Below, piece after piece: positions 12,045 through 24,561 of a stretch of 64,000 bases of DNA. Position 1 is the first letter of the stretch, and every line of letters starts with the position of its first letter. A program made the translations under genes and the position numbers. The DNA comes from Vitellaria paradoxa (taxonomy: Eukaryota > Streptophyta > Magnoliopsida > Ericales > Sapotaceae), in contig JAINTL010000104.1 of the NCBI GenBank assembly GCA_019916065.1, positions 1 through 64,000 on the forward strand, given 5' to 3'. The notes under the pieces are model-generated. The model did no database searches. It worked only from the letters and a program-made list of their open reading frames with translations, and was not told where the DNA came from.

Positions 12045-12390
12045 TGGTGGGACTAGGTGGAGATGTGCTCAGTCCAGGTTGATGGTCTTGGACTGGGACT
12101 TAGGGGCTTACCACCCCAAGGTCTCAAGTTCAAGTCTCCTCTCTAGCAAAACTTGGGGCCAACCTCCTGGGCGCAAAGCGTAGTAAAGGTTGGTAGGACG
12201 GGCCTTCTTGGCTGGACGAACCATATCCTGTTCTTGGGTGTGGGTCTGACTTTCCGCCGTTACGCAAGTTCGCGATTTACCGCTACACATGTTGAGGGGC
12301 CGGTATGTGTGGCACAAACCAAAAGAGATTCACTCTCTAGGGGTTTGGCCTAGGGAGTGAATCTCTCGAGGTCAAATCCTTTTTTTTTAT
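12045..12390 (+). mobile_element. SINE-like tRNA-derived element (candidate)
   Basis: A GC-richer island in AT-rich DNA carries a tRNA-like internal promoter B box, 'aagttcaagtctcc' at about 12,127-12,140, with possible A-box text upstream (12,065-12,105). It ends at a T-run (about 12,380-12,388), as in some plant SINEs. The phrase 'ggccaacctcctgggcgc' resembles text I recall from dispersed plant repeats. I found no clear target duplication. The open frames on both strands here are by-products of the repeat. Confidence 0.45.
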
Positions 12391-13355
12391 TAATTATTTG
12401 ATCGAGTTTAGAAAAACTAAGCTTGAGTTTTGATTCTCAAGTTTATCCACTTAATCATCTCTATTTTTTAAATATATTTTAAATAAAAATTATTGAAATT
12501 TTATGAAAATAAATACTTGATATTTAAATAATTTTTTATAAAAAAATATAATAGAATAGTAATATATATAAAATAATTAAAAAAGTATTTTTTTAGGGTT
12601 TAGGGATTTTTTTAATTATTTCAAGTCAGCCTTGGCCAATTTCTACAATCTCAACCTGATTCATTTAATTAGTCAAACTCAATTTTTTTTTCAAACCCAA
12701 AAAAAAAAAAAAAGATAGGGCCTTATGTCCGCCCTTATTTGTAACATATTATAAAACATGTTATTTCTTTAAAATATTACACCCACTATAATATCACATT
12801 ATTTTTGTGTAATTTTTTGGAAGAATATTCTATAGCTGCACAGATAGCTCATGAGATATATAAAATAAGATTGCGAATTTTCCAATAAGAAAATGGTATT
12901 TTACTAAAAATTGCACAGAAATGATTTTTTTTTTAGTCAAATCATTTTCAATGATGGAAAAAATACACTAACAAGAGTGATGTCAGTTATACGTCATTTC
13001 GTTGGAGTATTTTAAAAAAATAATCCTAGTAAAAAAACATTTTTCTTTTGGAAGTACAGAAAAAATAAGAAAATAAAAAAGAAGAATATATTTTGATTTA
13101 GACAAACCAAGAAAAAAAGGTACAAATATGCTCGTAAAATGGATTTTTATTGGGCTAGGTAGGAGTGGATTTGTATCTGTAACCGTTACAGAAATTATAG
13201 AATCGGGCCAAGCTCTAGATGCTGGACTCGATAATCCTCCTGTCCATACTTAGGCTCAAGAATATTCGAATATCTCACCGGTCAATATTTATGTATTATA
13301 AAATTTACAATCCTATATAAAGTATATTATATTTGATGGTATAAAATTATATTAT

Positions 13356-13527
13356 CAAATTATTATTAGCCCCTGTGGTTAGTTCGAATGGCTCGAAAGT
13401 ATGATCCTTGTAAAAACCACACGAGTTCGATTCCTAACTCAAGTGGAGTGTACGTGAAGGGTAGTGTACGGTACGCAATTCATTAAACACTGCAATAAAC
13501 CGTGAGTATGTCAGATTACCAAAAAAG
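13356..13527 (+). mobile_element. tRNA-derived SINE with target duplication
   Basis: The element starts near 'agcccctgtggttag', has an A-box-like stretch at about 13,381-13,398 and a very good pol III B box, 'gagttcgattcc' at about 13,423-13,434. It ends in 'accaaaaaag'. The flanks share an 11-bp direct repeat AATTATATTAT (13345-13355 and 13528-13538), fitting a LINE-mediated insertion. The repeat is AT-rich, so chance has not been ruled out. Confidence 0.6.
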
Positions 13528-14934
13528 AATTATATTATTGGCAACTCAAACAAGATTTACTAATTTGAAAAATTATATTAAAATTTTATTAAATTCACTA
13601 TTTTTCTTCTAAATTATATTTTTTTTCATATTTCGTTGATATTATATTTTTTACTTTTCTTTTATATTTACTTTAAAAAAATAATTTTACTTTCACTGAT
13701 TAGAAAATTTTGGATCCGTCCTTAGGTCTTACCTACCGAATAGAAGTATGCGTATATTCAAAATCGTTAATCGTCAATAATTGGGCTCGAACAATAATCG
13801 AGTAAAACGAATTTAGAATTACGTCCAGTTGATCAGATCCGTCGGATCCGACTACATCCATTATCAGGATTTATGGGTGCAAACAAACATGAAGCCATAA
13901 AGTGAATGGGTTGAGAAAAAAGTTGCTGATGGAGTTAGTTGAGACTGAGCTACTTTTTTGCCGTGTGTATTTGAACAACGATTGAGTTTGGGAAGAGTCA
14001 GCTGCTAAAAAATTAATTTTTTTTCATATCTGGGAAGAAAAAATTAATTTTTTAGTCTTTTGTTAATTTGATATTTCTACTTTTTAAGATTTAAAAGAAG
14101 TTTAAAATTTAAGAGGATAAATTTAATAATTCTTAAAAAAAATTAAAAAATTAGTGAAATTACCAATTATTTATTTCCAAACGCTACCTTAATTGATGGA
14201 ATGATTGGTGGTGGATGAGTCAGTTTGGAACCACTTTAGAATGTATAATTTTCCTTTTATGGTTGTGCCATTATTTATTAATGCCTCAGCAGGAAGGATC
14301 ACAACCCAACAAAACTGTGCAAATCGTTAGCCTTGTAATTGAATTGCACTTTCGGTGCTATTAAGTGTTAGCATATCAAAGATTTTAATCAACAAGTAAT
14401 TTTTTTCTTTTTTTCTGCTTGTACCTACAATTTAAAACATAGAAGAAAAAGAAAATAAGAGATTTCCTTATTTTCTTATGAACTACGGCCTAAAATGAAC
14501 TCTTAATAACCATATTGAATATCAAAGCATATATAATGTAATTTGCTTTAATTGCCTCTTCAAGATTAACAAGCCTTTTAACGTTTTTCTACTGTCATAT
14601 TTGGCGAAAATATTTGCATAATAAGGATGTGTATGAATTGATTTAGTTCGATTCAAGTTTATACTTAACTTCGAATCGAATTAATTTTTTTTAATTCCTA
14701 AAATTTGCACAAAAATCGAACTGATTTTAACTTGAAAGTGAATCGAATTGAACTGGACAAAAAATATTGGGTTGGTTGGATTGATTTTCGAATTAGTCTA
14801 TGTTGGGCTGGTTTGTCTATTTTTGGCTCCTAGACATTCAAATAAGTAATGTTAAAAATTCAACTAAATTTAAAAATCAAGCACACTATTTTGATTTTAT
14901 AATATTGTTATATATTATATATAATTACATTATA

Positions 14935-16235
14935 TTGAAAACGATAGTGCATTGTAAGTCTTATCACTATTCAACGATATTTTCCCTTTAACTTGATAGG
15001 TGTTTTCGTGTCACCTAAAATACTGATCACACTTCTTCATTTCAACCACCCAAATCAAATCCCATTGATAACAATGTATTCAATTGCCTTATTTCATGAA
15101 TAAATGATTCAATATATCAAAAATTATCACTCTTTGGCACGTTTTGATCCTTAATTTTGACTATCCCTTTGTCATAGTTTAACTTTGCTAAATTTGCAAT
15201 ATATGCATACTATCTTAGTCCCACTTACTTGAAAACCTCCTACTCTTCTATTCACTAACTTATAAGAAATTAAGTGTTTATTCACAATTTGAGTCCATAC
15301 AATCTAATGTCTAATCTTTATCCCTTCTAATTTTATCCATTCACTTTTTATTACTAGTGTATTTCTTAGTTTACCTTCAACCTGACCAAACCATCTTAAA
15401 TGGCATTCTCTCAGCTTGTCTTCTATCAGTACCACCTCAATTAATTTTAAATTTAATTTTTTATCCTATTTTTTTTCTATTACCACATATCTATCTTAGC
15501 ATTCTCACTTCCGCCATATTCATCTTATAGGAGTTTGTTTCTTCATAACAATAGAGCATTGTAGGTCTTATAACTATTTAACAAAAGTTTTCCTTTTAAG
15601 TTGACAGGTATTCTAGCATCACATAAAAAGCGGTCACAATTCTCCGTTTCGACCACCCACCCAAATCAAATCCTATTGATAACAACTTATTCAAAAGGTG
15701 TATTTCAAAGTCTACCTTCGACATGACCAACTATGTTAAATGCCATCCTCTCAGTTTCTCTTCTATCAACGCGTCCTCAATTTTCTTTTAAATATAATCA
15801 TTTTTTATCATATTTTTCCTTATATTACCACTTATCTACCTTTGTGTCATCACTACCGTATTTTCATCTTATGAGAGTGTTGTTTCTTGATGACGATATG
15901 CATTGTAAATCTTATCACCATTCATAAAATTTTCCTTTAACTTGATAAGTATTCTCGTGTCACATAAAGTATGGATCACACTTATCCTTTTCAACCACCC
16001 AAATTAATCTTTTTGACAACAACCTACTTGATTCCTTTCATTCGCTTAAATAAATTATCCTATACATTGAATATTATCACTCTTTGGCACTTTTTGGTCC
16101 TCAATTTTGACTATGCCCTCATTTGTAACTTTACTAAATATGCAATGCATATATACTTCCTTAGTCCTACTTACTCAAGAACCTTCTATTCCCTTGTATT
16201 CACTGTATTTTAGGAAATTAGATGTTTCTTTAGAA
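14935..16235 (-). mobile_element. RTE-type LINE fragments, antisense, repeated
   Basis: Read on the minus strand, this region matches the C-terminal part of plant RTE-clade LINE ORF2 downstream of the RT box (for example text translating to AEVRMLRW). The same block occurs three times in direct order with divergence: 'cattgtaa(g/a)tcttatcac' at about 14,952 and 15,901 and a related 'cattgtaggtcttataac' at about 15,555. A second block ('taccttcaacctgacc' and 'taccttcgacatgacc', near 15,374 and 15,713) also repeats with about 350-bp period. So a truncated LINE has been tandemly duplicated. No intact frame survives. The assignment rests on recall of how these elements look in reverse complement. 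Confidence 0.6.
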
Positions 16236-16498
16236 TTTTAGCCCATGCAAATTCATTTGTAATCTTGACACATTGCGGTATGCTTAAAGCATTGTGAACT
16301 TCTGATAGATAATTTTATTCTCATTGAGTTAATTTTCTTTGATAATTGAAGTACAAAATGTGTAGTTCTAACTTGGGTCTTCTAGGATTTCCAACTAAAT
16401 ATTTACATTATCGGTTTCTTTCACCATTCACCCCGGTGTTCGATATTCAAACAAGAGAGTACTCAATGGTATTGATTATTTGCATTCTGTTCTGTTTT

Positions 16499-18252
16499 GT
16501 TGGTTTCAGTGGCCCTTTTCATCCCAATTCTGAATGATTTTTTGTTGAGGACAATTGCAGTGGCATCTTCTGTTGTGAACTATAGTGGAGCTCTGTTCCA
16601 CCAATACCCTGGTGAGAAACATATTTTTATCGTTTAGACCATCAGATAGATTTTATTATGAGGGTTTATTAGAGTGGAGCTTTCTTAATGTAATTTCTTT
16701 GTGATTAGAAAATTATGTTAATTCTTATGCGTCAGTCAGAATATGGATTTGAAATCTTCTACTTCCATTAACTTAATGTAACAATGGTATAGAGAGAAAA
16801 AATAAGGAGAGGATTTTCTATCATTTGTGTAAACTTCTACCTTTTTCCTTCTTTTATCTATAATTCTTAATTCCTATTTTCATAAGAAATGCTGATTCAG
16901 TTCTTACATCTTCTAATGAATATCTATAGCTTTGGATGTTGTGATGATTCCTTCTTTTTTTTATGGTGTTGGGCGGGGGAAGTTATTTAAACATCATTAT
17001 TTGATGTTCTGTAGGTCTTTGATGTACAAAATTTTACCCTTAAATTTCTACTGGAATCATTAAATTGAGAAATGTGCACTGCCATTCTAGTGTGATGCAG
17101 AGCTTTAGTTTCACTCATGTGCCTATGCATAGAATGATAAATGTACTATACATCCGGATTCTTACCTTGGTATAGAAAAGAAGATGGATAAGTGGAATTG
17201 GTGATCTATGCTTACAAGTTATTTTTGTAAATTTGGCATCTGAAGTTGGTGAATTACCCTAACCTTTTTCCAATAACAAATTTTTCAATGATATGCCATG
17301 TTCAAATGTTTTATGTGGATGAATTAGTTTCTTTTTTTCCTTCTGCAGCATTTGACAGCATAGCATCCATATTGCAAATCCGAATTGGATTCACAATGTA
17401 ACAAAAATTCTTAGACTGCAAATAATGCATTCATGGTCAAAGTGAATGCAAGTTTTAAATCATAATTCTTAAATGGTAAATTACATTTTATACCTTGGTA
17501 TTTTACAACAAATTCCACTTCAAGGTTTCATCCTTCTTTTTTTTTTTTTGGATAAAGTAAAGCTTCTGTGAACTTCTGTTAGGTTTCATACATTAAAAAC
17601 TAGTCGCCTGACTATGCAATGGATGAAACATAAAAGAAAAGTTCGCAAAAGGTTCAATGCAAAAAATTAAAAAGTGTAAGTGTTTAAGTGTTACAATTAA
17701 ATGATTAAGAATGAGACTCATTTCCAAATGATTGAACAATTGGGAGCAATTTATTTATCATAGTTGATACTTAAAAAGTATCTAATAAATTATCAGTTCA
17801 GTACTAGTTTTGCAGAAAGACAGATATGGGATTCAGTGTAAAGGTCAAAATTGTAATTTGCCCTATAATAGTGATGTTTTATTTATTGTGGAATACTTGC
17901 ACATATTAAACAAATGATCTAGATGAATTTTGATGCTTTATGAGCTAAAAATAGGCTAAACTCCTGTTCGAAGTGAAATCTTAACTACCCTTTAGTAACA
18001 TGATATATATTTTGTTATCAGTGCATTAGTTCCTATTAGCTCCTAGATTTGGTTTTTCCTTCTCCAAGAAATTCAGTTTCTTTCCATGAACATAGATACA
18101 TAGCAATCATAGATTCTGGGATTTGGGATGGGCATGGAATTACATGCTTGTTTGCCCTATTTGGGTTTTTTTTTCTTTTTGGCAGGGCTTGGCAGGAGAT
18201 GCTGAAACAAGCAAATGGTTCATATGCTTGTGTAGCTGAGAGTGCAACTTAG
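16499..18252 (+). pseudogene. Possible exons of an unrecognised gene
   Basis: Three short stretches look like exons by splice signals and non-repetitive amino acids. About 16,510-16,612 follows a 'ggtttcag' acceptor and ends before 'gtgagaa' (contains VVNYSGALFHQYPG). About 17,350-17,399 follows 'ttctgcag' (contains FDSIASILQIRIGFT). About 18,186-18,252 follows 'tttggcag' and ends at a stop (contains WQEMLKQANGSYACVAESAT). I do not recognise the family. There is no start exon or long frame. It may be a fragment or pure chance. Confidence 0.3.
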
Positions 18253-18259
18253 CGAAGAG

Positions 18260-20099
18260 TGCAACTCCATTTGCATTCTCTAATTGCTTTACCTTTAAAT
18301 TTAGACAAATGTTTGTGCATTCTGTAGACTAAGGAAGAATTGTTGGGGGTCTTGGGCCTCCAGGAGGAAGAAGAAAGCTCACAAGAATTTCTTCAAAGAG
18401 GCTACAAGGTCCTCTCTACTCCTTTGGTCTTTGTCAAATGCTACTGATTTCTTTGGCACCTCTTTTGTGAATTGAAGTAACAATAGTAGTTTCCCTTTCA
18501 AATTTGTACTTGCAATGGCATTGTCTATTTGAAAATGGTGCGGTTTGAAAGCTACATTCATTATATGATTTGATATTGCAAACTGCCACTTGGTGGGAAA
18601 AATGTGTTGATTTAGAGTTATCTTCTGCGCGGCTAAGCTAAATTAGCAGTGATAGAAACTACAAAAGGGACTTCTGAGAATTCAAGAAAGATTGAGGATT
18701 AAAATCTTTAAAAGGTTAGGGATGAAAAAGGGGGAAATATTTTGTCTAGGACTTGACTCATTCACTTCTCATGATTTGATTTTTCATTTCTATTCAATCG
18801 TTGTCCTATGCTCTGTACAATGTTACTTGAAATATAGACCCTTTCATGGGAATTTAGTACACTTATATTCTAAAATGTAGCACAATAAGAGATAGGTTTT
18901 TCATAGAGTTGTTATATTACTAAAATGACTCATTTTCAAAAAAATAATTAATCAAGAAAATGAAGTAATGTAAATATTTATGAAATTACATGCACTTTCT
19001 TGATGAACAAATTTATCCTTATTATTTTTTCATAAAATTTTAAACTTATCAGTTATTGCCAAACAATTCATTAATTTCAGATATTTTTCTAATGAAAATA
19101 TAACATACGTATTATTTTTATATTGCGAAATTTAATGTACTAAATGTACCTCATTTCGAAACACATGTACCAGAGCGTGATTCGTTGGAGGTAGTAGTAA
19201 TGCTGACAATCCTGATTTTATATTAACATCCAAATGACTTTTCTATTGTATCTATCCTATTGCTTTTTCTTCACATTTTTACTATGGACCTAAGAGATAG
19301 GAGATTATGTTTTTAGCTAAGAACAGCATGTGAAGGTGTGGACATTTGGATGTAATTATAGAGTTTTTTTTTTGTTTTACCGATATTATACAGTATATCG
19401 GCAAATGCTGTGAAAAAAAAACAATTTCGAAGAGTGTTGTTAATGAGAAAACGTGATCTCAAACCACGGTTGTTCCCAGCTAAAACTACTATACGAAATT
19501 GCGATTATTGTTCCCTTCGTTCCAGCTTGGCAGATGTTGGCGTACTAAAACAAGCGAAGAAATGCTATATGAACAGCAAGACTTCAAACCGTGATCTGAC
19601 ATTCATTGGCATTCTAACATTCTTGCCCACAGCATTCTTCCCCACGATTCAGTACTCCATTAAATCTAACATTCATTGGCATGACTTACACTTTGTATTT
19701 GAGTACAGTCTCCCAATAAATTATTGTACATGGGCAAAATAGGATAAAAGCCACGGTTTTCTCCAAGAATAGTCATCAATTTTAATGTCTACACAAGCAC
19801 TCACAAAAACAAATAATAAAATAAAAGACAAGAAAAAGAGAAGAAAAACAGAAAAAAGTTTTTTTGGATTTCCCCAAAAATAAAAAATTAAATAGAAAAA
19901 CGTAAACAAAAAAATGTGCTTTCACTCTGTTTTTTTTTTTTAATATCTGTTGTAAACATCTTGTCAATTTAATATTTTGTCCATTTTTGTTACATCATAT
20001 TAATATAAATTATTTTATTCAATATTTTATTACAATAAAATTATTTTAATAAATAACATAATTAAATTATATTAATTAAATTAATATGTAATATATATA
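18260..20099. other. Intergenic DNA with one unexplained GC-richer patch
   Basis: Mostly AT-rich. A patch at 19,405-19,740 has balanced composition and an open frame of 110 codons (19410-19742, basic N-terminus, no known domain). The word 'aacattcattggcat' occurs at 19,595 with variation and again at 19,667, so it is probably an old repeat rather than a gene. Confidence 0.3.
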
Positions 20100-20465
20100 C
20101 TAATTAATATATAATATATTACTTGTCACAAATTTGACACTTCTCATGATTATCTTGGAAAATAGAAGCAATACCATTTTGTTTGTGAGGAACAAAAAGT
20201 GCCTAAATGAGGTTTGGCAGTGTAAGTGCATGATGAGTTCTATTGTTGTTGCCAAACATGGGTGTGAAATGATTGGAGGAATTGGTGTGGGATGACTGGG
20301 AAAGCTGTTAGGTATAATGCTTTGCCACCATAGCAAAGCTAGCTAGCCTCTAGTTGTATAGCATGCTGGTGTTGCTCCAAGAGAGCCTCACGAACAAGAA
20401 GTTCAGACAAAAATCCTCAAAGGAGAGAGTTTGTTAACGAGTAGCAAAGGAGAATGATGAGATAA
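20100..20465 (-). pseudogene. Copia gag remnant, downstream part
   Basis: On the minus strand this continues the Ty1/copia Gag that starts at about 23,516, on the other side of the solo LTR. It reads like the Gag C-terminal part: a segment rich in Leu and Glu followed by Asn/Ser/His-rich sequence and the start of a zinc knuckle (CQIC, near 20,125). The element stops there, in AT-rich DNA, so protease, integrase and RT are missing. Stops break the frame. Confidence 0.6.
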
Positions 20466-22962
20466 CGCAATACCTCAGACTTTTGTACTAACATGAATAT
20501 GGTTTTGGTACATTTTGGAAGTAATGTTATGTTAATTTAGTAGTATAGATCATTAATGGTACTTTAGAGTTGAGAACTTTGAAAGAGGTAAGCCAAATAC
20601 CTCATAGTTGGCATTTTGGCCAAGTACAGGGGAAGGGACCTTGGGCGCACCAAACATGGGTGCCCAAGATGTTGGGCACACACCTGAGAAGGGCTTGGGC
20701 GCCCAAGGTATAGTAGATTTGACAAGCATGGGTTGCTCTAAATTTTTCAGCCGAACCTCACACCTATAAGTCTATATTTAGCTTGGAGGAGTGGGGGAGG
20801 CCTGAATTTTACTGTTGAGGATTAAAATATTGGTTAAATATATATATTTTTGTATGTATGATGCAAGAGAGAGAGAGAGATATTGTTAGGAGAGAAAGAA
20901 TTAGGTGAAGAAACAAAAAAGAACAAGGAAGATGAATAAAGGAGAATGGGTAGAAAATTTGAAGGTGAGTTCTTCTAGGCTAAGTGTAAATCACATTAAC
21001 CATGTAGAGATGAAATTGGACCCTCAAGGAACCCTTCTATGTGATTTATTTGTAGTTTGAATCAAGGAGTGAAAGGATTGAACCCATCAAAGTTTGGAAG
21101 CTTAGAACCGAAGGATACCATCTTGTTGATCCTTCTTCTTTCAACTTGATGTAGGGATTTAATACTTCTTTCTTACATATGTGATGTGTAACAAGGAGTA
21201 GAATACCATTAGAGAACCTTTTTCAAGTGTTGATTTCATCTATGGAAGAAAATAAAAGTTATATACACATATATACGTATGTATAGGTTGAGAGAGTGAA
21301 AATGATGTTTTGATCTATACCTTGGCCAATAGTTGATGAAAACTAAAATTGTTGGTTTCTTTTGGTGCCTAAGAGTCTTGTGGTGATGTTAGAAACATGA
21401 AATTTTAAGTATTTTATCTTAAACATGGTCAATTTGAGGTCCAAAGTGTGAGAAACCATGAACCGGAAAATAGAGCATGAAACCTGTAACTCAGACCAAG
21501 CTATGGGCGCACGAGATGAGAAACAGTTGGGCGTCCAACACCTTGGGCGCACAAGCATGGGTGCCTGGCCTCTTGGACACACAAGGTGTGGGTGCACAAA
21601 CCGTTGGGCTCACAGCTGAGTGCCAATTGGGCCCACTGAGCCTAAGTCCATTCCCTAATTTTATTATTTTGACCTTCTACCCTAGGTTTATTAAAGAGTC
21701 TAGTGACATGTTTTTGCATGAAGCCTGTTTATTTAATTGCATGGATTAAAAAGGGGAAATATGTTATGAAAGGGTTATTAAGAGTTGATTGTCTGAAGCT
21801 AATAAAACTTAACTTGTATGGTACATGAATACAATGAATTAGAAGGACTCTATGAGATGTGAACCTTGATCAAGTGGAATTGTGTTTGTGTGTTGATGGA
21901 ATCTAAATGATGATGATTGTGGATATATGTTGAATGAATTGGAATATGATTGATGATGTGCCGGGGGCCGTGGTGGGGTACAAAAATAGAAAGGTTTTGA
22001 GATTACCCTCGAGTTGAAAGACCCCAAACCTGCGCAGGGTTTGGTGTCAATGCTAGTGGGTTAGTAGTCCACAACATTGTGTGTATATGGGTTACCTGTG
22101 GCCCTGGACTGTGTTCCTAAATGATGGATTTCAGTTTATCGTTTCCGTTGGGTAATGGCGCATAAAAGACAGCATTGTGGATGCACCCAACCCCTGATGA
22201 CTTGCGTGACTATGGTTATGTGATGGATTGATGAATAAGTGATAATGTGATTGTGACAATGTAATTGAATGATGAATAAATGGTATTGTGGATATGGTTA
22301 TGTGACTGAATGATGATTAAAGAATAAAGTAAAAATGAAATGTGTTTTGAATTAATGATTGAGATTCAATAGTTGAGTATTAATTAGAATTGAATTCTAC
22401 TATGATATTGTGTGTAATATGTTATAATCCAAAATTGGTTAAGTAATTATGTTGGTGAATTGTTATAGCTCTAGAAAATGTTGAGATAGCTAAATTTCCA
22501 TGAATAGCATGCTTAATTGGATTGCATATCATATATGTTTGTTTGAGGTATCGTGGGCACAAGTGGACCCGTGCTCACGTCCCTATAAATTTTGATGCAG
22601 GAATAGGTCATAACAACAGGTGGGCTGATGGGATTGAGCTAGGGCTATTATTAATGAGCCCTCCTATATTTAGCATAACTTTTGGGTACTTAGTTCAAAT
22701 TCTATTTGAAATTGTAATATTGTACATTGTGAGACTTGTTCGATATGGTTGTAAGGGCCATAAGGCCTAAGTTATGTACTAAAGGGAAGAGAGTGTGGAG
22801 TTTCTGACCTCGCAATTGCCAAGGTTTAATTCATGTTATCTCATCTTAAGTCTTGGGCTCACTTAGAGGTTAATATATTGCTCTGATATAGGATGGTTAT
22901 GTTAGTGCATGTTATGTGTGTTTATCACTCATCCCTCAAGTCGTGAAATCCAGGACGTGACA
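20466..22962 (+). mobile_element. Solo LTR (family B), nested in the copia remnant
   Basis: It ends with CCAGGACGTGACA and is flanked by a perfect 5-bp target duplication, GATAA at 20461-20465 and 22963-22967. The first bases read CGCAATACC where TGTAATACC would be expected, consistent with two T-to-C changes. A second copy lies at about 60015-62430 in the same orientation, similar almost end to end. Landmarks shared by both include a (GA)n tract near 20,868, 'cgtgctcacgtccct' near 22,570 and a terminal 'acgtgaca'. The GTGACA end and TGTAATACC-like start suggest Ty3/gypsy chromovirus. No internal domains, so it is a solo LTR. Confidence 0.85.
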
Positions 22963-22967
22963 GATAA

Positions 22968-23583
22968 AAAAGGTTGTATGAAGAAGTTAGACCACTGATA
23001 ATATTAGCCAGTGAGATCATCATCATCGGCAATAGGTTTGCCAACATCAGCAATGGCCTTGGCTTTGTCAAGATAATAATCTTGACATGAAGAGAGCCTT
23101 GGTGCAGTGTTTAGAGTTGACGTTTCAAACGAGCAATATGAGAAGCAGCCTATGATGTAAAGCACTGAGAGAAAGAAACCCAACCCAGGCTTGACGTGCA
23201 GTAGTGATACCATAATAGGTAGAGAAACCTTGGGAGAGCCAGTATTGCATTAATAATGCTAAGAATAAACTAGTCCTTTTCGTGCCACAAAGTATATTCA
23301 AGGTTAAGAGATTGAGACGTCCCATCCATAGAGGGGATAAATTAGTAGGAGCGGTGTCAGAATCATCCACAAAACGCCAGAAATTATGGGACTTCATCAC
23401 AAGTGTGAACTATGCATGCTAAGGAAGATACGAGATTGAACCATCCAACTTGATAGAAATGAGCTATCCTATACGAGGAGCAACAAACCCAGCTGAATTC
23501 ATAGAAGAAGAAGCCATAGAGAGAGAAGAAAAAATAATACATAATTAGGATGGTTTTGTGTTTGCAGAGAGCTCGATGCCAGG
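22968..23583 (-). pseudogene. Ty1/copia gag remnant with primer-binding site
   Basis: Minus-strand translation gives a copia-type Gag start at about 23,516 (MASSSMNSAGF, then IKLDGS, the usual substrate-like N-terminal block) followed by the helical core (for example FWRFVDDSDTAPTNLSPLW, near 23,330-23,385). Next to the LTR at about 23,568-23,581 is TGGCATCGAGCTC, a degenerate match to the copia primer site for initiator tRNA-Met (usual form TGGTATCAGAGC). Several stops and frameshifts occur. The solo LTR at 20466-22962 cuts this gag, and it resumes at 20465. Confidence 0.7.
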
Positions 23584-23800
23584 TATAACATTTTGCTTCA
23601 ATGACCTCAATTGTATATTGATAATCACTATTTATACAAGTATTAAATAGAATCCTTATCTAAGATGAACAACAAAATGGGAACAAACTAATTGACTGAG
23701 TCTTTAATTTACAGCTGTTGTGATTTATGGAGGAGTTAAACTAAATGATTGGATGATCTTCTCAACTGTGAGTGCTATGGGTGGGTACGACCCTCTAACA
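23584..23800 (-). mobile_element. 5' LTR of the copia remnant, about 217 bp
   Basis: On the minus strand the LTR starts TGTTAGAGGG at 23800 and ends at about 23584, two bases before the tRNA-Met-like primer site. The TG start is intact; the CA end has decayed to TA. The length is small but within the range of copia LTRs. No second LTR was found on the low-coordinate side, where the element is truncated at 20,100. Confidence 0.55.
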
Positions 23801-24561
23801 GCTAGAAGTTGTAAATTTTAAATTATAACACAATGCATCATGTGACGTAGGAGAAGATTTACAAGAGTTTTCAAGGATGCCGCTATTTACAGTCCTATTT
23901 TTTCTCCCATCAGGTCAGTTAAATTTTTTCCATTTTAGGACAAAAATACTGGTAATGCAAATGCTCTCCTTTATCCTCATATTTTAATAGGTACTTGCTA
24001 AAAAAAAAACAATTTCAACAGTCAGTTGCTTAAAATATTTAACAATTAACCACATTTCAACACTTTCACACCAAAATAAACGAAATTGAAATATTAAAAT
24101 ATTTCACAACTGTTACTAAAAATTAAAATATTTCAACAAGCTCTAGCCGTTTTAATATTTTTTCAATGAACATATAACATTTCAACAGCCTTTTACCGAA
24201 ACAAGTGCAAATTTCGATATGTTTCTACTGAGAACATTATACCATTTCAACAAGTTTTCAATTTTAGGGGTTTTAAAGGAAGAAGGGGTATTTTTAAAAC
24301 TTTAAAGGCAATTTGTGAAGAAATTATTGGGTTGCATGAAGAAAACATACAATACATAAATTAACTGGACTGCGGGAGAAAAAATAGGGTTACGAATACG
24401 ACGCCTGTTTTTAATTATTATCCTGTTAAATATAGGAAGGTTTAGAGTATATATATATATAATATATAATTTTTAATTAAAATATTTTAAAAATAATAAA
24501 ATATAAAATATTTTAAATAAAAAATGACCAGTTAACCTGCTAGTTTAATCGGATTCGTCAG

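Noticed and set aside
12108..12353. Open frames on both strands with reasonable amino-acid mix
   Set aside because: They coincide with the SINE-like element and its pol III B box.
21343..21749. Open frames on both strands in GC-richer sequence, echoed at 60883-61200
   Set aside because: Both sets are inside the two copies of the family-B LTR; the recurrence reflects LTR homology, not conservation of a protein.
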